Positions 1 through 12,779 of a stretch of DNA of 64,000 nucleotides are shown piece by piece. The position numbers and the translations under genes were made by a program. This stretch comes from Takakia lepidozioides. Taxonomy: Eukaryota; Streptophyta; Takakiopsida; Takakiales; Takakiaceae. The DNA lies in contig CM060732.1 in NCBI GenBank assembly GCA_030704615.1, forward strand, positions 28,191,053 to 28,255,052, written 5' to 3'. Position 1 is the stretch's first letter; each line of letters opens with the position of its first letter. The notes under the pieces were generated by a model. That model was given only the letters and a program-made list of their open reading frames with translations. It had not been told where the DNA came from and made no database searches.

Positions 1-2134
1 TTGAAGTCACTGTGAGACCACATGTTGTTATTTCGCTGATCCCAAGGCGATCCCATGGCAGACCAGCGCTTAGCAGGTTTTTGTACTAGGAGTTAGGTTT
101 GTTGGTATTCAAGAACAGGTGCTGGCGAAGCACCTCATAGAAGATTGTTATGGGATTCTTTTGAAGGAACTGACGGAGCCTCCCCCAGGCTTGCCAGATG
201 TTCGACCGCAGAGGGGATCCCACCGATTTGTGCTTGAAACCATGAGCAATCCATCCAAGAGAGGGTTTCCAAATAGAGAGCTTCAGTGGAGAAGAGAGTG
301 ATGTTGTCGTACACTAGGAACTTCCACATACCCCCTTCTCGACCCAAAACCTCGGGATCCATTTAGCCAAAAGCGCTGTGATCTGGGTATAAGATCAATG
401 ATCCCGAGACTAGTAGCAACAATACTTACACAACATCCAATTCTTTATCCAAGGAGTTGGCATAATTATTTGAATACCATATACTTGCAAAACATACGAT
501 GCAGGTACCAAAAGAGGTTGTAATAAAGCACATTAACATTTACAAAACAACACTTACACAACATCCAATTCTTTATCCAAGAAGTTGGCATAATTATCTG
601 ATACCATATACTTGCAAAACATCTGATGCAGGTACAACTAGCACATGGCGATCCTGTATCTCGAAAATAACCTCCATCTCAAGTCTAAAAACGCTGAACG
701 TATATTTTGTTGTATTGTATATAGCTTCTAATCAGGTTAGTATTACCTCATGATTACCTTCTGATCCTATGATTAGTTATGTTTTAGGATGTAATCTTAT
801 CTTACTTAGCTAGACCTTAATTATGGAGCTTATCTCAAATTAGCTTGAGCATATGTAGTAGCCTTTATGGTGCATGTTAAGGGCAAATCAATGAGGAGGG
901 GAGTAAGCATTTGTTAACAAATAACACTTAAAATTTGCTAGTGTGCATAAGTAGGGGATTAAAACATCTATGGTAGTGTGACAAACATTTATCCAGGGTA
1001 AGTATAATATATTTACTATCGTTTACACGTATACACCTAGTGTGTTTAGTATTGTATCTATACTGTGTGACTAAAGTATTACCACCGTATCGTACGAAGA
1101 TAGGAATGATGTATTATGGACCATACGTAGCATATGGAGCCTGAGTGTATGGCTGAAGGCGCGGCGTATAATTAAGTGCGGGCCGGCCATTGATGGCTCC
1201 GCGATCGCGCAGGCCGCACATGCCCACAATTGGACGGAAGCTGCGCTGCCGCGCTGTGCCTACACTTAACAACGTCACTCGCACTGCGCAGGCAGAGGGA
1301 GAGGGTGGTGGAATTCGAAATTGCGTGCGGGGCGCTTGTGGTGGCGACGAGGCAGAGGGAGAGGAGTGCAAGGCTGTGGGGGATGGGGAGGTCCGTGATG
1401 AATGGGGGGACTGAGGAGACGAAGCGTGGCAGGAAGCTGAGGAAGGAGCAGGTGGTTGCGCATCAGGTGCTGGGAAAGGATTTGGTTGCTCCGAGGGCAC
1501 GAAGTGTGGAGGGGCTGGAATCTCGTGGCAGAGTTCATCGCTCCAGGCCCAGTCGCAGCGAGTACCCGGTCTTCACCCCGGTGCTGCCTCTGTTACTTCC
1601 TCTTTCCCTGAATTGATTGCTTTGTTCCTGGAATGGTGCAACGACGTTCAGAGGTTTCTGGTTCTGATCTCGCATGGACTGTGCAATTGAATTTCGCGTA
1701 TCTGAATGCTCTCTTCCATTCTCCTAGAAGATTTGGAAAGATTTCCCGCCAGCAACTTTTCCATTCCTTTGCGAGTTTTCCTTTTGAATGTTAGTGCGAG
1801 CTAGAGTACTAGACACGGAAGAGCATGAGAATTTCACCTAAAACATTTATCGATCTTATTGTGTTGAAGTCCTTATGCACAGCGGGGATCTCGCCACTGG
1901 TAGTAACTGGTTGTTTGGATCTTGAAGCAGTTGTTGGGTTCAACTACATTCGTGTTTAAGATTGTGAAATTCTGGTCCAGACACGCTGGATCAAGGATTG
2001 CAGCTGTACTTCGTTTTAAGTGTGAGTTTGCTTGAATTGCTAAAAGTTCTACCATTCGATATACTGCCCAGAGCCACACAGAATCACAGTTTCATGGTAG
2101 CAACGACAACTACCTGGGACGGAGGCATCAGGAC
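1..2134. other. Upstream region of the DUF641 gene, no gene recognised
   Basis: No coding region I can support. The open frames between 1114 and 1616 overlap on both strands in a GC-rich stretch and have proline/serine or arginine-rich low-complexity translations, so I read them as chance. The GC-rich stretch at about 1150-1560, in an otherwise AT-rich region, may be part of the promoter or 5' UTR of the gene starting at 2135; this is inference only. Confidence 0.4.
424..638. repeat. Imperfect direct repeat, two copies of about 87 bp
   Basis: The segment beginning ACTTACACAACATCCAATTC at 424 recurs at 552 with a few mismatches, and both copies end in a GATGCAGGTAC-type motif (about 511 and 636). 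The period is about 128 bp. No coding potential is evident; it looks like a local duplication. Confidence 0.8.
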
Positions 2135-4663
2135 ATGGAATCCAGCAGCCCCTGGAATGAGGAAGGGAATGATGCACGCTCCAGCATAGGGAACAGACCG
2201 CGATCAAGTTTGCGAAGCCCGCACGCTGTGCCGATCAATGGATTGAGCCCGAAAATTGCCCAACGCCTTGGAGTGAGTCCCAAGTCAGCCATATCGAGCA
2301 AAAGCCCCAAGGATCCACCTGTGACACCTGTCATCATGATGCCTGCGGGGAAGCAGCTCTCCTCTCCACAGTCGACCAAGTCAAGCAAAAGTCACCAGTA
2401 TCCGCCAGTGTCACCACACTCCACGTTTTTAGGGAAGGCCTGCTCACCTCACCTGAATGGTGTGAGCCCACAGCTTAGTGAATCAAACAAAAGCCCAAAG
2501 GATCCACCTATGTTCCCTTCCAGTTCGTGGTCAGGGAAAGAACAGTCTGGGTTCGGGTTTATGAAAAGGTCACGGCGCCCGACACTTACTGCATTGCCAA
2601 GTATTAAATTAGATGCTCAAAACGCAATGATGGGATTTTCTGAAGACCTCCAAAGCAGACGAAGAGGCAATAAGGTGCCCACCAATTCCACACCGCCACC
2701 CACTTGGACAGGCTGCAGTGGGAGCAAGTCCATGGTTGCTCCAGCTTTAGAAAGAGACAGGTCGACAACAGGTACCTTCCTGACCCCCACTACCCACTAC
2801 AAGAGCCCCACACTTCAAACTTCAGACTTCAAATGCTAAGTAGAAGCCAAAGAAGCTGTCCTTGAAATATATACTGGCGCTTCCACACTGGTCACTGCTG
2901 CCTTTGTGAAGTCTGGACTGCAGTACACTCAGGTTTTTGCTATCAAGGAATGGCCCTTTCAATGGTTTTCCAGGTATCAGCTAAAGATTCTGGCAGCATT
3001 GTGCACCCCTTAGAAAAATTACTGCTTCTACTATTTTCAGAGATTGTTTGTCTTCCAGGGTTTTCCATACTGGTTTGTTTGAGCAGGAGACTAGTACAGC
3101 CAAATAGTATGCCCACAAAGTTGGTTGAGCGGGAGAGCAGTGACCTACTATAGGGGTATTGGGGAATTTCAACGGTAGGATTATTAGAACAGGTAGCCGA
3201 GATCAAGGAGATTTAGAATTATAGGGAAAAACGTTGAATTATGGTCAACTAGATCTACAGAAACCTGCCAAAAGGCATTGTTGATATCAACTTTGCCAAT
3301 GCAGTTACTTGTGATTGTTTCAGATACACTGCTGGAGTAACTGTTGGGTGAAAGTTGTAGAATCCTCATTTTGGCTGCATAGATCATGTTGGTGTGCTAT
3401 GGCAGAAATGACCACTTAGGTAACTCGTAATTACTAACTACATTACAACATGGCTCATTGGTGATAGGCTCTTTCACGGATTCTCCGGAGATGTCACAGA
3501 CAATGCAGACCAAAGAGCAGTCCAAGGAGCGACCAGCCACACCCCAGTCTAGTAGTCTACTAAGTTTTATGTCCTGGGGTAAGAAGAAGATTGTACTAGC
3601 AGATCATTCTCATGACAATGTCAAGATTGGAAAAGTAGATATGGAGACCTTCAAAGTCTTGGATTACACCATCAAGGACCTCCAGAGTAAACTGGAAAAG
3701 GCCAACAGCAAGAGAGCTACAGCTGTCCATGAGGTCAGGGCATTGCAAAAGGCAATAGAAATTATGGGTGAAAGATTGAAGCAGCTGCAACAGTATTGTA
3801 AAGATTTGGAGCATCAAATGAGTGAAAGCAGGGACACAGAAACTCAGCAAGAACAAGCAAGCTATGTAAGCAATGGTGTCAGGCAAGACTCCACAGGAAG
3901 GTTGCCTAATTTTCAGGCTAATCGCAGATTTTCTCATCCAGAAGCAACGTCACAGCTTTTCTCGAAGACTCTGGAGGAGGCCAAAAGCTGTCTAGGACAT
4001 TTGTTGGATGTCATTCGTCATCACATAAGGGAATCAGGTGGCTCCTCCACTCACATGATGTCCTCACTTTTGGAACAACACAAGGTTGCCAAATCAGTAA
4101 GCCACTTGCCACGAAGTGTACTACTGCTGTACTTTGAAGCCTTTCTCAGCCAGGTTATGTTTGAGAGCTTTGAAAATGTCACCTTTGAACCTAATGGTGC
4201 TACGACCATTCTCGATCCTGATGCCTTTCGACGGGCATGCTTCCAAGCGTATCAAGACTTGAAGAAACAAGAATGGACTGCTATGCAGAAGTCCCTAGAC
4301 ACGACACAAGGTGGGTTTGTGAGTGCTAGTTTCCATAATTTCTTCATTGGAAGAATGAGATTAGTTTGTACCCAGCTAGGGAAGCTGGGTGAGACAGTTA
4401 TACCGTTATCACTTGCCTCAACCTTTTTCGAGGCTGTGAAATCTGTGTGGCTTCTGCATCACTTGGCCTTTTCGTTTGACCCTCCCGTGACAATCTTTCG
4501 TGTAGTGACAGCAGCAGATTTTGATCCGAGGTATATGGAGCAAAGGACCACTTTTGAGGAAGACCCTGTACGCTCCAAGATTTCTATAATGGTCACTCCA
4601 GGTTTTGTTTTGAATCGTCAAATTCTCAAAAGCATTGTATTTTGCAGCAATAAATATCAATGA
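2135..4663 (+). CDS. DUF641 family protein (GIL1/IRKI-like), two exons
   Basis: The proposed exons are 2135-2771 and 3468-4663, joined by a GT-AG intron of 696 bp (donor GGTACC at 2772, acceptor GATAG at 3467). The join is in phase and gives about 610 residues. The first exon encodes a serine/proline-rich, probably disordered N-terminus with repeated SPK/KSPKDPP motifs. The second begins with a predicted coiled coil (around VLDYTIKDLQSKLEKANSKR) and runs through the conserved C-terminal half: FEAFLSQVMFESFEN, SVWLLHHLAFSFDPP and KISIMVTPGF near the end. These match the plant-only DUF641 family, which includes GRAVITROPIC IN THE LIGHT 1 and IRK-interacting protein, linked to growth orientation and polarity. 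The ATG at 2135 opens the long frame; an upstream non-coding exon is possible. There are no stops or frameshifts, so the gene looks functional. The substrate or partner cannot be told from sequence. Confidence 0.82.
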
Positions 4664-6330
4664 CATATTTTGTCCATGACTATACAGCTAGTCTACTCAT
4701 TGTGTGTGGAGGGTACCAAGATAATCCAGTGTTTTGGTCTTCCCTTGGATGGTGCATTTTGCTTGTAACTTGGTAACCTGGATCTCCTCCTTCTCCTGAG
4801 AACACTGGTTTGCATATGACATCTTTGCCATTACTTCCCTTTAATGGGATCATTGGGCATAACTGCAAGTTTCTTGCAGCAATTGGGATGAACGCACTAC
4901 CAATTCGGCAATTTTAAAAAGTTAGTCATGAGCTCCAGTGTGTTAGACAGTAAGTTGCACGCAATGAGCAACTCCCCAACAATTTAGCTGTTGCTGTACT
5001 CTGGCAGGGCCCAAGCATACCTCCACGATCCAAAAGCTGATTGGAGAAGGGAATGTTATGCACTGGAGACCTGGTTTCATAATCCTAAGTGAGTGCTTAA
5101 TATGTGGGTTACACTCCATATGCCCAATTGGGCTGCAATGCAGTCATCCTCGAGCCCTACACATTCAGTGGAGATGCCAGTGACGATGGACATACAATGC
5201 ATCATTAATCACAGTGAACAAAGTATGGAAGTATTGGACAGAAAAGGCCACGTAATGCACCTCGGACAGCAGCACATAAGCTTCAGACTGCTTTTAATCC
5301 CAATGTAAATCCTGGAGGCACCCAGGAAGGCTCCCCATACCGACGCACCTAGTTCAATTGCGAATTTGTGAAGGAATCTCTCTGCCTCATCCAACCAATC
5401 TGCATGGCCAAGAAAGGTCACTTTGGAGCCAAAATGCTGGTTTGAGGCCATCGCGACTCATGGACTTCAAATTACTTAATCCACCAGGGCCACATGGATG
5501 CATGCAGAGAGGACACAAGGGAAGGTGATTGGTGTCCAGCTTCAACCCGTTCTCTCTCGCATTGTAATCAGGCCTTCCTACCACACTCATGCTGACATGA
5601 CTGTTGGGTGTCACCCCTTCTAGTTGTAGTTGGTTGTAGATATGTTGATGGTATCTTCTGTATGACCACCATATGCTTCCAACCAATCGAAGGGCTGCCT
5701 GGCAACCTCATCTGGCCAGGAACTTCGAGGGCCAGGAGTAGTTGATGTCACCTGCTTTCGTGATAGTGCCCCATTCCCTGTAAGTTTCTGCACCCCTACG
5801 ACCACAGCTTTAGAGGTGTACATTAACTCGAGGGAGTCCCTGTGGGATATCAAAAGGGGAGAGAGAGGAGTGAAAAACAACTTAGTAACAGCTTCAATAG
5901 ATTCATCACCTCGTCTTCAATGGCTGGCAACATGAGTCAATCCAAAGGATTGGTGACCAAATTAAGAAGAAGAGGCTCCCTCTGTCAACCACACATAGCA
6001 AATATATCAGATATCAGAGGATAAAAAGCAATCCTCATGGAGCCATGGGGCATAAGGGTGGTCCCTTCCGAGGCTCGCATCCACTCCACTCCACACCTTA
6101 CTTTGCATTCTTCCCCCAAATGGCCTCAATCCCGCAAGAAAGCATGTCTTCAGAAATGGCTATATCCTCATCCATCTACATACTCGTATGCCAAATATAT
6201 TTGCTGGCACCTTGACACTGGATTTACAACATTCTGGTAAATTCTGGTGGCAGATTGTCCAACCACTGAGATTCGCCAGGTGTGGGTAATTCACGTTGGT
6301 GAATAGTCCATTTCCAGACAGATTAAAGCT
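4664..6330. other. No recognisable gene
   Basis: Only short frames under 100 codons with no family resemblance that I recognise. The first part probably holds the 3' UTR of the DUF641 gene. Confidence 0.4.
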
Positions 6331-6365
6331 TTAATGGGCCAGTGTTGTGCAGAGGAACCCACCGC

Positions 6366-6520
6366 TCGGGTTTATTTTGGAACCAAGTCCAGCTCCGGAT
6401 TCCGGGTTTATGAGATCTGGATCCGGGTTCGGGTCCGGGTATTTGAACATGGGTCAGGTCCGGGTGCTGGAAAACATCAGCAAGTTCAAGGGTCTTGGGT
6501 CCGGGTCCAGGTCCTGCTTA
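6366..6520. repeat. TCCGGGT-rich low-complexity tract
   Basis: Repeated CCGGGTT/TCCGGGT words in degenerate tandem array. Two overlapping open frames give Gly/Ser/Phe-rich translations (GSGFGSG), which is expected from the repeat and is not a gene. Confidence 0.75.
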
Positions 6521-6861
6521 AATGATTAAATAAATTAGAAAAATGAGGTTAAACTAGAAATAAAACTTTTTTTGGCTGGAAAAAAAACCCTGAGTCCTAA
6601 TGGTGAATTAATTTTTTTTAAATAAATAAATTTTAGAACATACTCCTTCAAAGATGTAGCAAGAATGTATACATGATGACTCAAGAATTAGAATAGAGTT
6701 TGAGATCCACCCGTCAAACTCAGTTCTTAAACATTTTAAGAAAAGTAAGATGCCTCATATATCACTATAGCAAGAAGGACAAAAAATCACATGAGAGAGA
6801 GGAGGAGGAGCATTACCTACAAGGAGCTCAAGTGAGGGAAGAGACACAGCTTGTGAAGCCT

Positions 6862-7315
6862 TAAAACAAGCCTGAAGCATATACTCCTTTCCTCTCAAGA
6901 AGCAAGGTTTCACAACAAAGGGGCGAGCGGAAAGAGCAAGCAACGTGCAAGAGGAGGATCAGACACACGGATCTGACACAAAGCAGCTCTCATCCAAAGC
7001 TTGTACACCAAAAATCACATATACACTAACACCCGAGTACACCGCCCTGACCTTGTGTCAAGGCGCCGTCTTTATACAAAAGCCCTAGCTTTAGTGGCCC
7101 GCCGCGTGGCGAGGCGTCACAAGCCAAGGCCCACGGCACCACCTTGTTACCCTAGATCTGATGAAGGGCCAGGATCGAGCCACCAACTAACCCTAACCTA
7201 GATATCATTGTAACGGTTTAACGGCTTTATACGCCAAAAAAATATACTATGGATGTGTATCGCCGTTTTGGATGAAACGGGCCATTTCTAGGCTAAGCAA
7301 ACATGAGGCTTTACA
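6862..7315 (-). repeat. 3' LTR
   Basis: Matches 12323-12779 almost throughout. On the - strand it is preceded by a purine-rich run (GTGGGGGGTAGG at about 7330) suitable as a polypurine tract, which fixes the element's orientation. Confidence 0.85.
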
Positions 7316-7615
7316 ACTGTGAAGCCTACCCCCCACGAAAAATCCTGAGCTCCGCGAAGGAAAACAAAGAATAGGGAATATCACCCTCCACTGCTGGGTG
7401 AAAAACCTATCAAGGGAAAACCTGGCACCTACAAGTTGGGCCGAGGAAAACCGTGCAGGGAGGAGTACATATGGTGATATACCATGAAAAATGTTGCTAA
7501 GTCCTAGAGAGGTCAAGTCCTAGGACCCCAAGAGTCACCATCCGCAAACTAAGACTAAGCCGCTGAGAAAAGAAGATGATCAAGCTGAAGTAGATCGGCG
7601 AAGAAGATCAAGACA

Positions 7616-8762
7616 TCACCCCACCGTGCGCCCCTCCACATTGATATATGTAAGATCAAAAACTAGTTCGGACTGCACCAAGTCGGTCAAGGAAACATGT
7701 TCATCCCGCACTTCAGTATTAGAGCCTTGTGGAAGAAGGAGAGCACGTCGCCCACGTAAAATTTGATAAATCAAGTATGGACCGTCGATCTTGAGCTTAG
7801 ATTTGCATGCATGCTTGCCATGCTGTAATCGAACGCACACGGTCTGTCCCACCTGAAACAGGTTAGAATACTTGACACGCTTGTTAAAATTACGGACCTG
7901 GGTTAGCTAAGCCTTACCAATGTTCGTCTTGGCATCATGGATAGACACCGCATGCCGAACATGAAGATCCTGAACAAAGGTCTCAAGATCACCGGATCAG
8001 CAATAGTAGAGATAAGAGGGGTAGAATGCAAAGGAGAAACAGACTTGCGACCATACAACAACTCAAAAGGAGTCTTCTTGGTGCTAGCATGCATGGCGGT
8101 GCGATAAGCAAAGAAAATAGGGGGAAGAAAGGTATCCCACTCCCTGGTCAGTGCGCCATTCTTCTCCAACATTCGGCAAAGAGTTTGGTTGAAGCGTTCC
8201 GTGAGGCCATTGTCTGGGGATGGTATGGGGCGGTGGTGGAATTGGAATGCTTAACACCGAGGTTGAAGCAAATCACCGTGAGGAGCTGGTTACAAAACTC
8301 CTTGCCCTGATCCGTTAGTATCTCCCAAGGACACCCATGCCGCATAAGGATCTCATTGAAGAAGAACTGAGCTACAACATCACTAGCCTTGGAACGCAAA
8401 GGCCGGACTTCTACCCACTTAGTCAAGTAGTCGGTAACAACACAAAGGTAGCTTCGACCCTTTGATGTGAGTGCGAGGGGTCCTACTAAGTCAATGCCAA
8501 CACGAGCAAAAGCATGGGAGACAGGCAAAGGCTACAGCTCATACAAGATCCGGGCTCTAGGGAGAGCAATGTTAGCACGACAACCTTCACACTTAGAGAT
8601 GAACTCGAGGACGTCTCGGTGAATTCCCAGCCAATAGTATACCTCTTGGATGCGGGCCATAGTTTTCTTGATACCAAGGTGGTCTGCATACAAGGAACAA
8701 TGGAAACGCTCCAATAAAACATTCAGTTGGCTCTGTGGTGGCACCTCCAAGTAGCATGGCAC
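7616..8762 (-). pseudogene. Integrase remnant of the LTR retrotransposon
   Basis: Four consecutive open pieces on the - strand (8762-8532, 8528-8148, 8172-7903, 7852-7616) together give a Ty3/gypsy integrase. The HHCC zinc module is seen as HLGIKKTMARIQEVYYW followed by CEGC. The catalytic core shows IDLVGPL and ILTDQGKEF, then YHPQT where the core glutamate region should be. The C-terminal part has VCVRLQHGKHACKSKLKIDG-like integrase tail sequence. A stop at 8532 and at least two frameshifts mean that it cannot be translated as one protein. It lies just inside the 3' LTR, the usual position. Confidence 0.85.
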
Positions 8763-8824
8763 TCCCCCTCTAGTGAGCTCCTTGAAAAGCTTACACTATA
8801 GCAAATTGGGGGGGGGGGGGGGGG

Positions 8825-9350
8825 GGTTTGCAACGCCAGCCGCGCCCCCACGTCCCGCGCAGTACCGAGCGTGCGACGCCAACCCTGTGGAGCCTGTTTG
8901 CGACGTTGGGCCGTCGCAACCAAACCCCGCAGGTCGCCACCTGGCGCCGGGGCCAAGCGGCGACGCCTGGCCGTCGCACGGGCGGATGAAGGGCAGAAAG
9001 CAACCCTTCCGTGCGACGCCCAAGCGTCGTCCCCCAGCGAAGGGCAGAAGGCAGCCCTTTCTGGCGACGGCCGATCATCGCAAGCCAAAAAAAACAACCA
9101 TTTCTTGCTCTTTCTTTCATCGCAGCCCTTTCTTGCGACGCCAGGCCATCGTCTGGTGGCATGAAGGGCAAAAGGCCCCTGCGACGGTCGGGCGTCGCAA
9201 ACAGCCCGGCTAGGGTTCTTTCAAAACAAAAAAAACAGATCATAGTTTGCGACGGCTTGCCGTCGCCGTTTGCGACCCCCAGCGTCATAAATCCAAGAAA
9301 ATGCGTCGCAGTTTGCGACGCGTTGGGGGGTCGCAGGCAGCGATGGCAAG
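8825..9350. repeat. Subterminal GCGACG/CGTCGC repeat region of the CACTA element
   Basis: About eight units in which GCGACG is followed some 8-12 bp later by CGTCGC or a near match, so each unit can form a short hairpin. Such GC-rich subterminal motifs are the usual transposase-binding region of CACTA elements. A G run of about 18 at 8808 precedes it. Several long frames on both strands here reflect base composition, not genes. Confidence 0.7.
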
Positions 9351-9672
9351 ACTTTCTAGGTTTAGGTTTAGGGCCTTGGGGGGTTCTTAGTTTTTTTTTT
9401 TTTTTCATATGGTACTGGGGTAGGGTGTTTGTTTGTTGTTGTGGACCTTCTTGTAGATTGTGACATTCATTTTGATAATTCTCTTGATACCACATATGTA
9501 TGTGTTGCTCCAACATATTCATTGCCTCTGCCTTCTCTCTTGAAAGACTACCAGCCACAGCCATATTTGATCAATCATAGAAATAAGCTACAATATGCAT
9601 GTACATGTACAATCAATCGAAGGGATGGGTACAGTTCGGTGCGAGAATTGTTATGTAACTTTGATTTTGTGT

Positions 9673-11270
9673 CTAATTGACTTGAACAACATCATCCGGA
9701 GCTTCTTCATCCTCATCGAGCTGCAAGTCTTCTTGGTCATCGGAGTCATTGTCATAAATGGCCTGGCCCTCAAAAGGCACCTCCGAATCATCCTCCACCT
9801 CGTTGTCGATGGCCGTGTCTTCGTCTCCTTTTCCAACATCCGTATCTTCTGGAGCTTCATCATATAGGGTCCGGGATGCATTGTCCGGGGCGTCATCATC
9901 CTTTTCTATCCCCTCTACCCAACCTCCATCATCAGCATCATTATGACCAGTCTCTCCATCCACCGCAATTGCCTCACCCCATGGAGATCCGAGACCATGA
10001 TAGATACGTCTTCCTCTTGGCTGAGCATGCACAACCACCTTCCAATTCCCCCCTCTTGTTTTGTCATCAGAGAAGAAAACTTGCTCCATGTCTGAAGGCC
10101 GTGAAAAAGGCTCATCGGAAAGACGATGAGTAGCGTGCATCCTCATTTTCCTTCCACATCCGAGAGGCTTCCTTATCCACCCTTGCCATGTACTCCGTGC
10201 AATAGAATATAGTTTCTTGACGTATACCCCTCCGCCATGCTACCCTCCGGGTACGCCATTTGTCTTACAAATCCTTTCAAAGTCTTCATATAACGCTCAA
10301 GGAAGTACATCCACCGAGAATGAACGGGGCCGGCAATCGAAACCTCTTCCACTAAGTGCACTACCAAGTGCACTTGGATGTCAAAGAAAGAGGGAGGAAG
10401 GTGCATCTCCAACATACACATTACCTCCGTCGCCTCCTTCTTCATGCGTGGAACATCCGCTTCCTCCAACTCTTTGGAGCAAATCCACCGGAACAAGCCT
10501 CCCAATCTATAGATTGTCTCACGAACCTCGGAAGTCAATGTCCCACGTACTGCAATGGGCAAGATGTCTTGCAATAGATTGTGGTAGTCATGAGACTTCA
10601 AACCATGGACCCCGTCTTCTTCGCTGAACTTCGTATGGAAGGATTACCCATAACCAGTTGGTGTTCGGACAGCACTTATGGTGGCTATCACTTTCTTGTA
10701 TTCCTCCTTTGTCCATTGCCAAGATGCGCGCCTATACTTCCACGGTCCACCGTACAACACCCTTTGGGTCCACACCATTTTGTTCGGCCCATAGATGGCG
10801 CATGCGACCCTGCTCCTCAAGCTCCTTTCTAACACCGAGAGAATATCTTTTTGCAGCCATTCCCTTCTTTGCCGGCGTGCCATGAAGAACCCGAAAAAAG
10901 GATGAGCAAACATTCTTCTCAATATGCATGGGATCTAGAAGATGGCGAATCTTCATGTCCTACATATATCCCCACCCACAAATACTTACACAAATTTTTT
11001 TTACGTGAAAGTAACAATGCAACGCATACCAAATGTGCAATATCACATGCATGCATAGGGATATTGACGGTGTTTTTGTGAAATATGTACCGCCCAATAT
11101 GACAACTCATAGAAGATTGAAAGTCGTTTCATGCCGGGCACGTCCACTTCACCGTCCGTGCCCGCATGGGCCTCCTTCCATCCATCTTGTGAAGATGGCG
11201 GGAGCTATGCGCATCAAGATCATCGCCACAATGCAAGCATGCATGGTACCCTTTGGTGCTTAGCCCCGAG
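9673..11270 (-). pseudogene. Tnp2-type CACTA transposase remnant
   Basis: Read right to left. A decayed upstream part lies at about 11270-11080 (SCHIGRY). LDPMHIEKNV opens the piece at 10956-10732. The DUF4218 domain is at 10601-10173, with KSHDYHNLLQDILP, PPSFFDIQVHLVVHL, GPVHSRWMYFLERYMKTLKG and EGSMAEGY. A DUF4216-like C-terminus (QVFFSDDKTRGGNWKVV) ends in a very acidic tail at 10146-9673. These are hallmarks of plant CACTA transposases. The pieces lie in different frames and the N-terminal catalytic region is mostly missing, so it is dead. Some breaks could be introns. Confidence 0.85.
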
Positions 11271-11653
11271 CAAACAGTTAGTCATGTACTATACATCCCG
11301 CCACATTAGCAAAAGACAAAAAGTTGTCATGTGCATGGCCTATAATGCCATCTACCCCACTACGGTGCACAAGACTGTCGCCGCTACTTCAAGCAATCCC
11401 AATCCTCATTGATATTATCCGGCATTGACAAGTGAATGTACGCGGGTTGTTCGACCCTTGGGGTTGGCTATCCCAGAACCCTCATCTACCAATCCAATAC
11501 CAGTTGAGGACTCTACATCTGCTCCCATCGTACCAACATTCAAAAATTCATTCTAACTTCGTTTCTTGCATGTTAGGAGATTCTATAACTACTTGGTTGA
11601 GATCCGGAAGACAGAGGTCCATGAATCTTCCTGTGACAACTCGATATCCCTCT

Positions 11654-12118
11654 CTAGCTCTGCTGCCTGCTGCCTACTCTCGAAATATTCAGGTCAAAAT
11701 TATAGTATTCCGGGTCACAACTATCTAGAGAGCTGTCAGATTTCTCAAACCTTGGCGACCACGCCTCTGCCTCATCTAAATTGTCATAATCACTACCACC
11801 AGGAGAACCCAATGAAACAACAAGGGCTGGAACACAAGTGGTTGGTTCAAGGAGAGGCGACGCTGGCAAGGCAACACTGCCAGGCCGCGCGCCGTCAGCT
11901 GTGTTAGCAACAACAAGAACGTCGGCAGAGTTAGAAATGACAAGGTTGGTTTCACCAACAGGAGAAGCAACAGGAACGACACCAGCAGAACAAGGAGCGA
12001 CAGCAGGGTTAGTTTCCACACTAGGATTAGTTTCAACAACAAGTTCCACACTAATATGAAGAAGCAGGCTTTCCCCTTCTCTACGAGCTACACAAGACAA
12101 GTCACGAACAGTATCCAT
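11654..12118 (-). pseudogene. Gag-position open frame of the LTR retrotransposon
   Basis: A 154-codon frame just downstream of the 5' LTR on the - strand. The translation is rich in Ser, Val and Pro with no zinc knuckle, so assignment rests on position alone. It stops at 11654, close to where the CACTA insertion or a deletion disrupts the element. Confidence 0.4.
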
Positions 12119-12300
12119 TCCCTACAATCACACCCCAATGTGAGACGGCGATATCACAACAGCATGAGAAAATACGGCAAGGCGAGGAACCACCATTGAT
12201 AACACGCATTAGCGAACCACTTAGGCAGCAGGATGTACAACAGATCCCGCGAGAAAGACCTAATTGACCCTGACAGCACGGGCAAGATCCACCAACGCCT

Positions 12301-12322
12301 ATGGTACCCGGCGTCTCCACCA
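12301..12322 (-). promoter_or_regulatory. Candidate primer-binding site
   Basis: On the - strand TGGTGGAGACGCCGGGTACC directly follows the 5' LTR. A TGG start abutting the LTR is the expected form, since tRNAs end in CCA. I did not identify the tRNA. Confidence 0.55.
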
Positions 12323-12779
12323 TAAAACAAGCCTGAAGCATATACTCCTTTCCTCTCAAGAAGCAAGGTTTCACAACAAAGGGGCGAGCGGAAAGAGCAA
12401 GCAACGCGCGAGAGGAGGATCAACACGGATCTGACACAAAGCAGCTCTCAGCCAAAGCTTGTACACCAAAAATCACATATACACTAACACCCGAGTACAC
12501 CGCCCTGACCTTGTGTCAGGGCGCCGTCTTTATACAAAAGCCCTAGCTTTAGTGGCCCGCTGCGTGGCGAGGCGTCACAAGCCAAGGCCCACGGCGCCGC
12601 CTTGTTACCCTAGATCTGATGAAGGGCCAGGATCGAGCCACCAGCCAAAACTAACCCTAACCTAGATATCATTGTAACGGTTTAACGGTTTTATACGCCA
12701 AAAAAATATACTATGGATGTGTATCGCCGTTTTGGATGAAACGTGCCATTTCTAAGCTAAGCAAATATGGGGCTTTACA
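12323..12779 (-). repeat. 5' LTR
   Basis: Copy of 6862-7315 with few differences, so insertion is not very ancient. The two copies diverge abruptly at both ends, which defines the LTR limits. Confidence 0.85.

Larger units (their letters stand above)
8794..11430 (-). mobile_element. CACTA (En/Spm) DNA transposon remnant
   Basis: The left end begins CACTATAGCAAAT at 8794, preceded by TTA that could be half of the 3-bp target duplication typical of the family. A subterminal repeat region follows (8825-9350), then a decayed Tnp2-type transposase on the - strand. The matching right terminus was not found; the right boundary is an estimate, set between the transposase remains and the gag-like frame at 11654. 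The element lies within the LTR retrotransposon. Confidence 0.72.
6862..12779 (-). mobile_element. Decayed LTR retrotransposon (Ty3/gypsy type) interrupted by a CACTA element
   Basis: Two nearly identical direct repeats of about 455 bp bound the segment (6862-7315 and 12323-12779). On the - strand each begins TGTAAAGCC, and the element reads right to left: LTR, primer-binding site, a gag-like frame, then integrase, polypurine tract and LTR. Protease, RT and RNase H are missing; a CACTA transposon occupies that place, so insertion and deletion both happened. I found no clear target-site duplication, and the LTR ends in GTTTTA rather than CA on the - strand. Confidence 0.8.

Noticed and set aside
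1114-1616. Overlapping frames on both strands in a GC-rich stretch
   Set aside because: Low-complexity translations, no homology that I recognise, and position upstream of a gene suggest promoter or leader sequence.
8723-9564. Several overlapping frames of 75-257 codons on both strands
   Set aside because: They cover the GCGACG subterminal repeats and a G run of the CACTA element; the translations are compositional and match no family.
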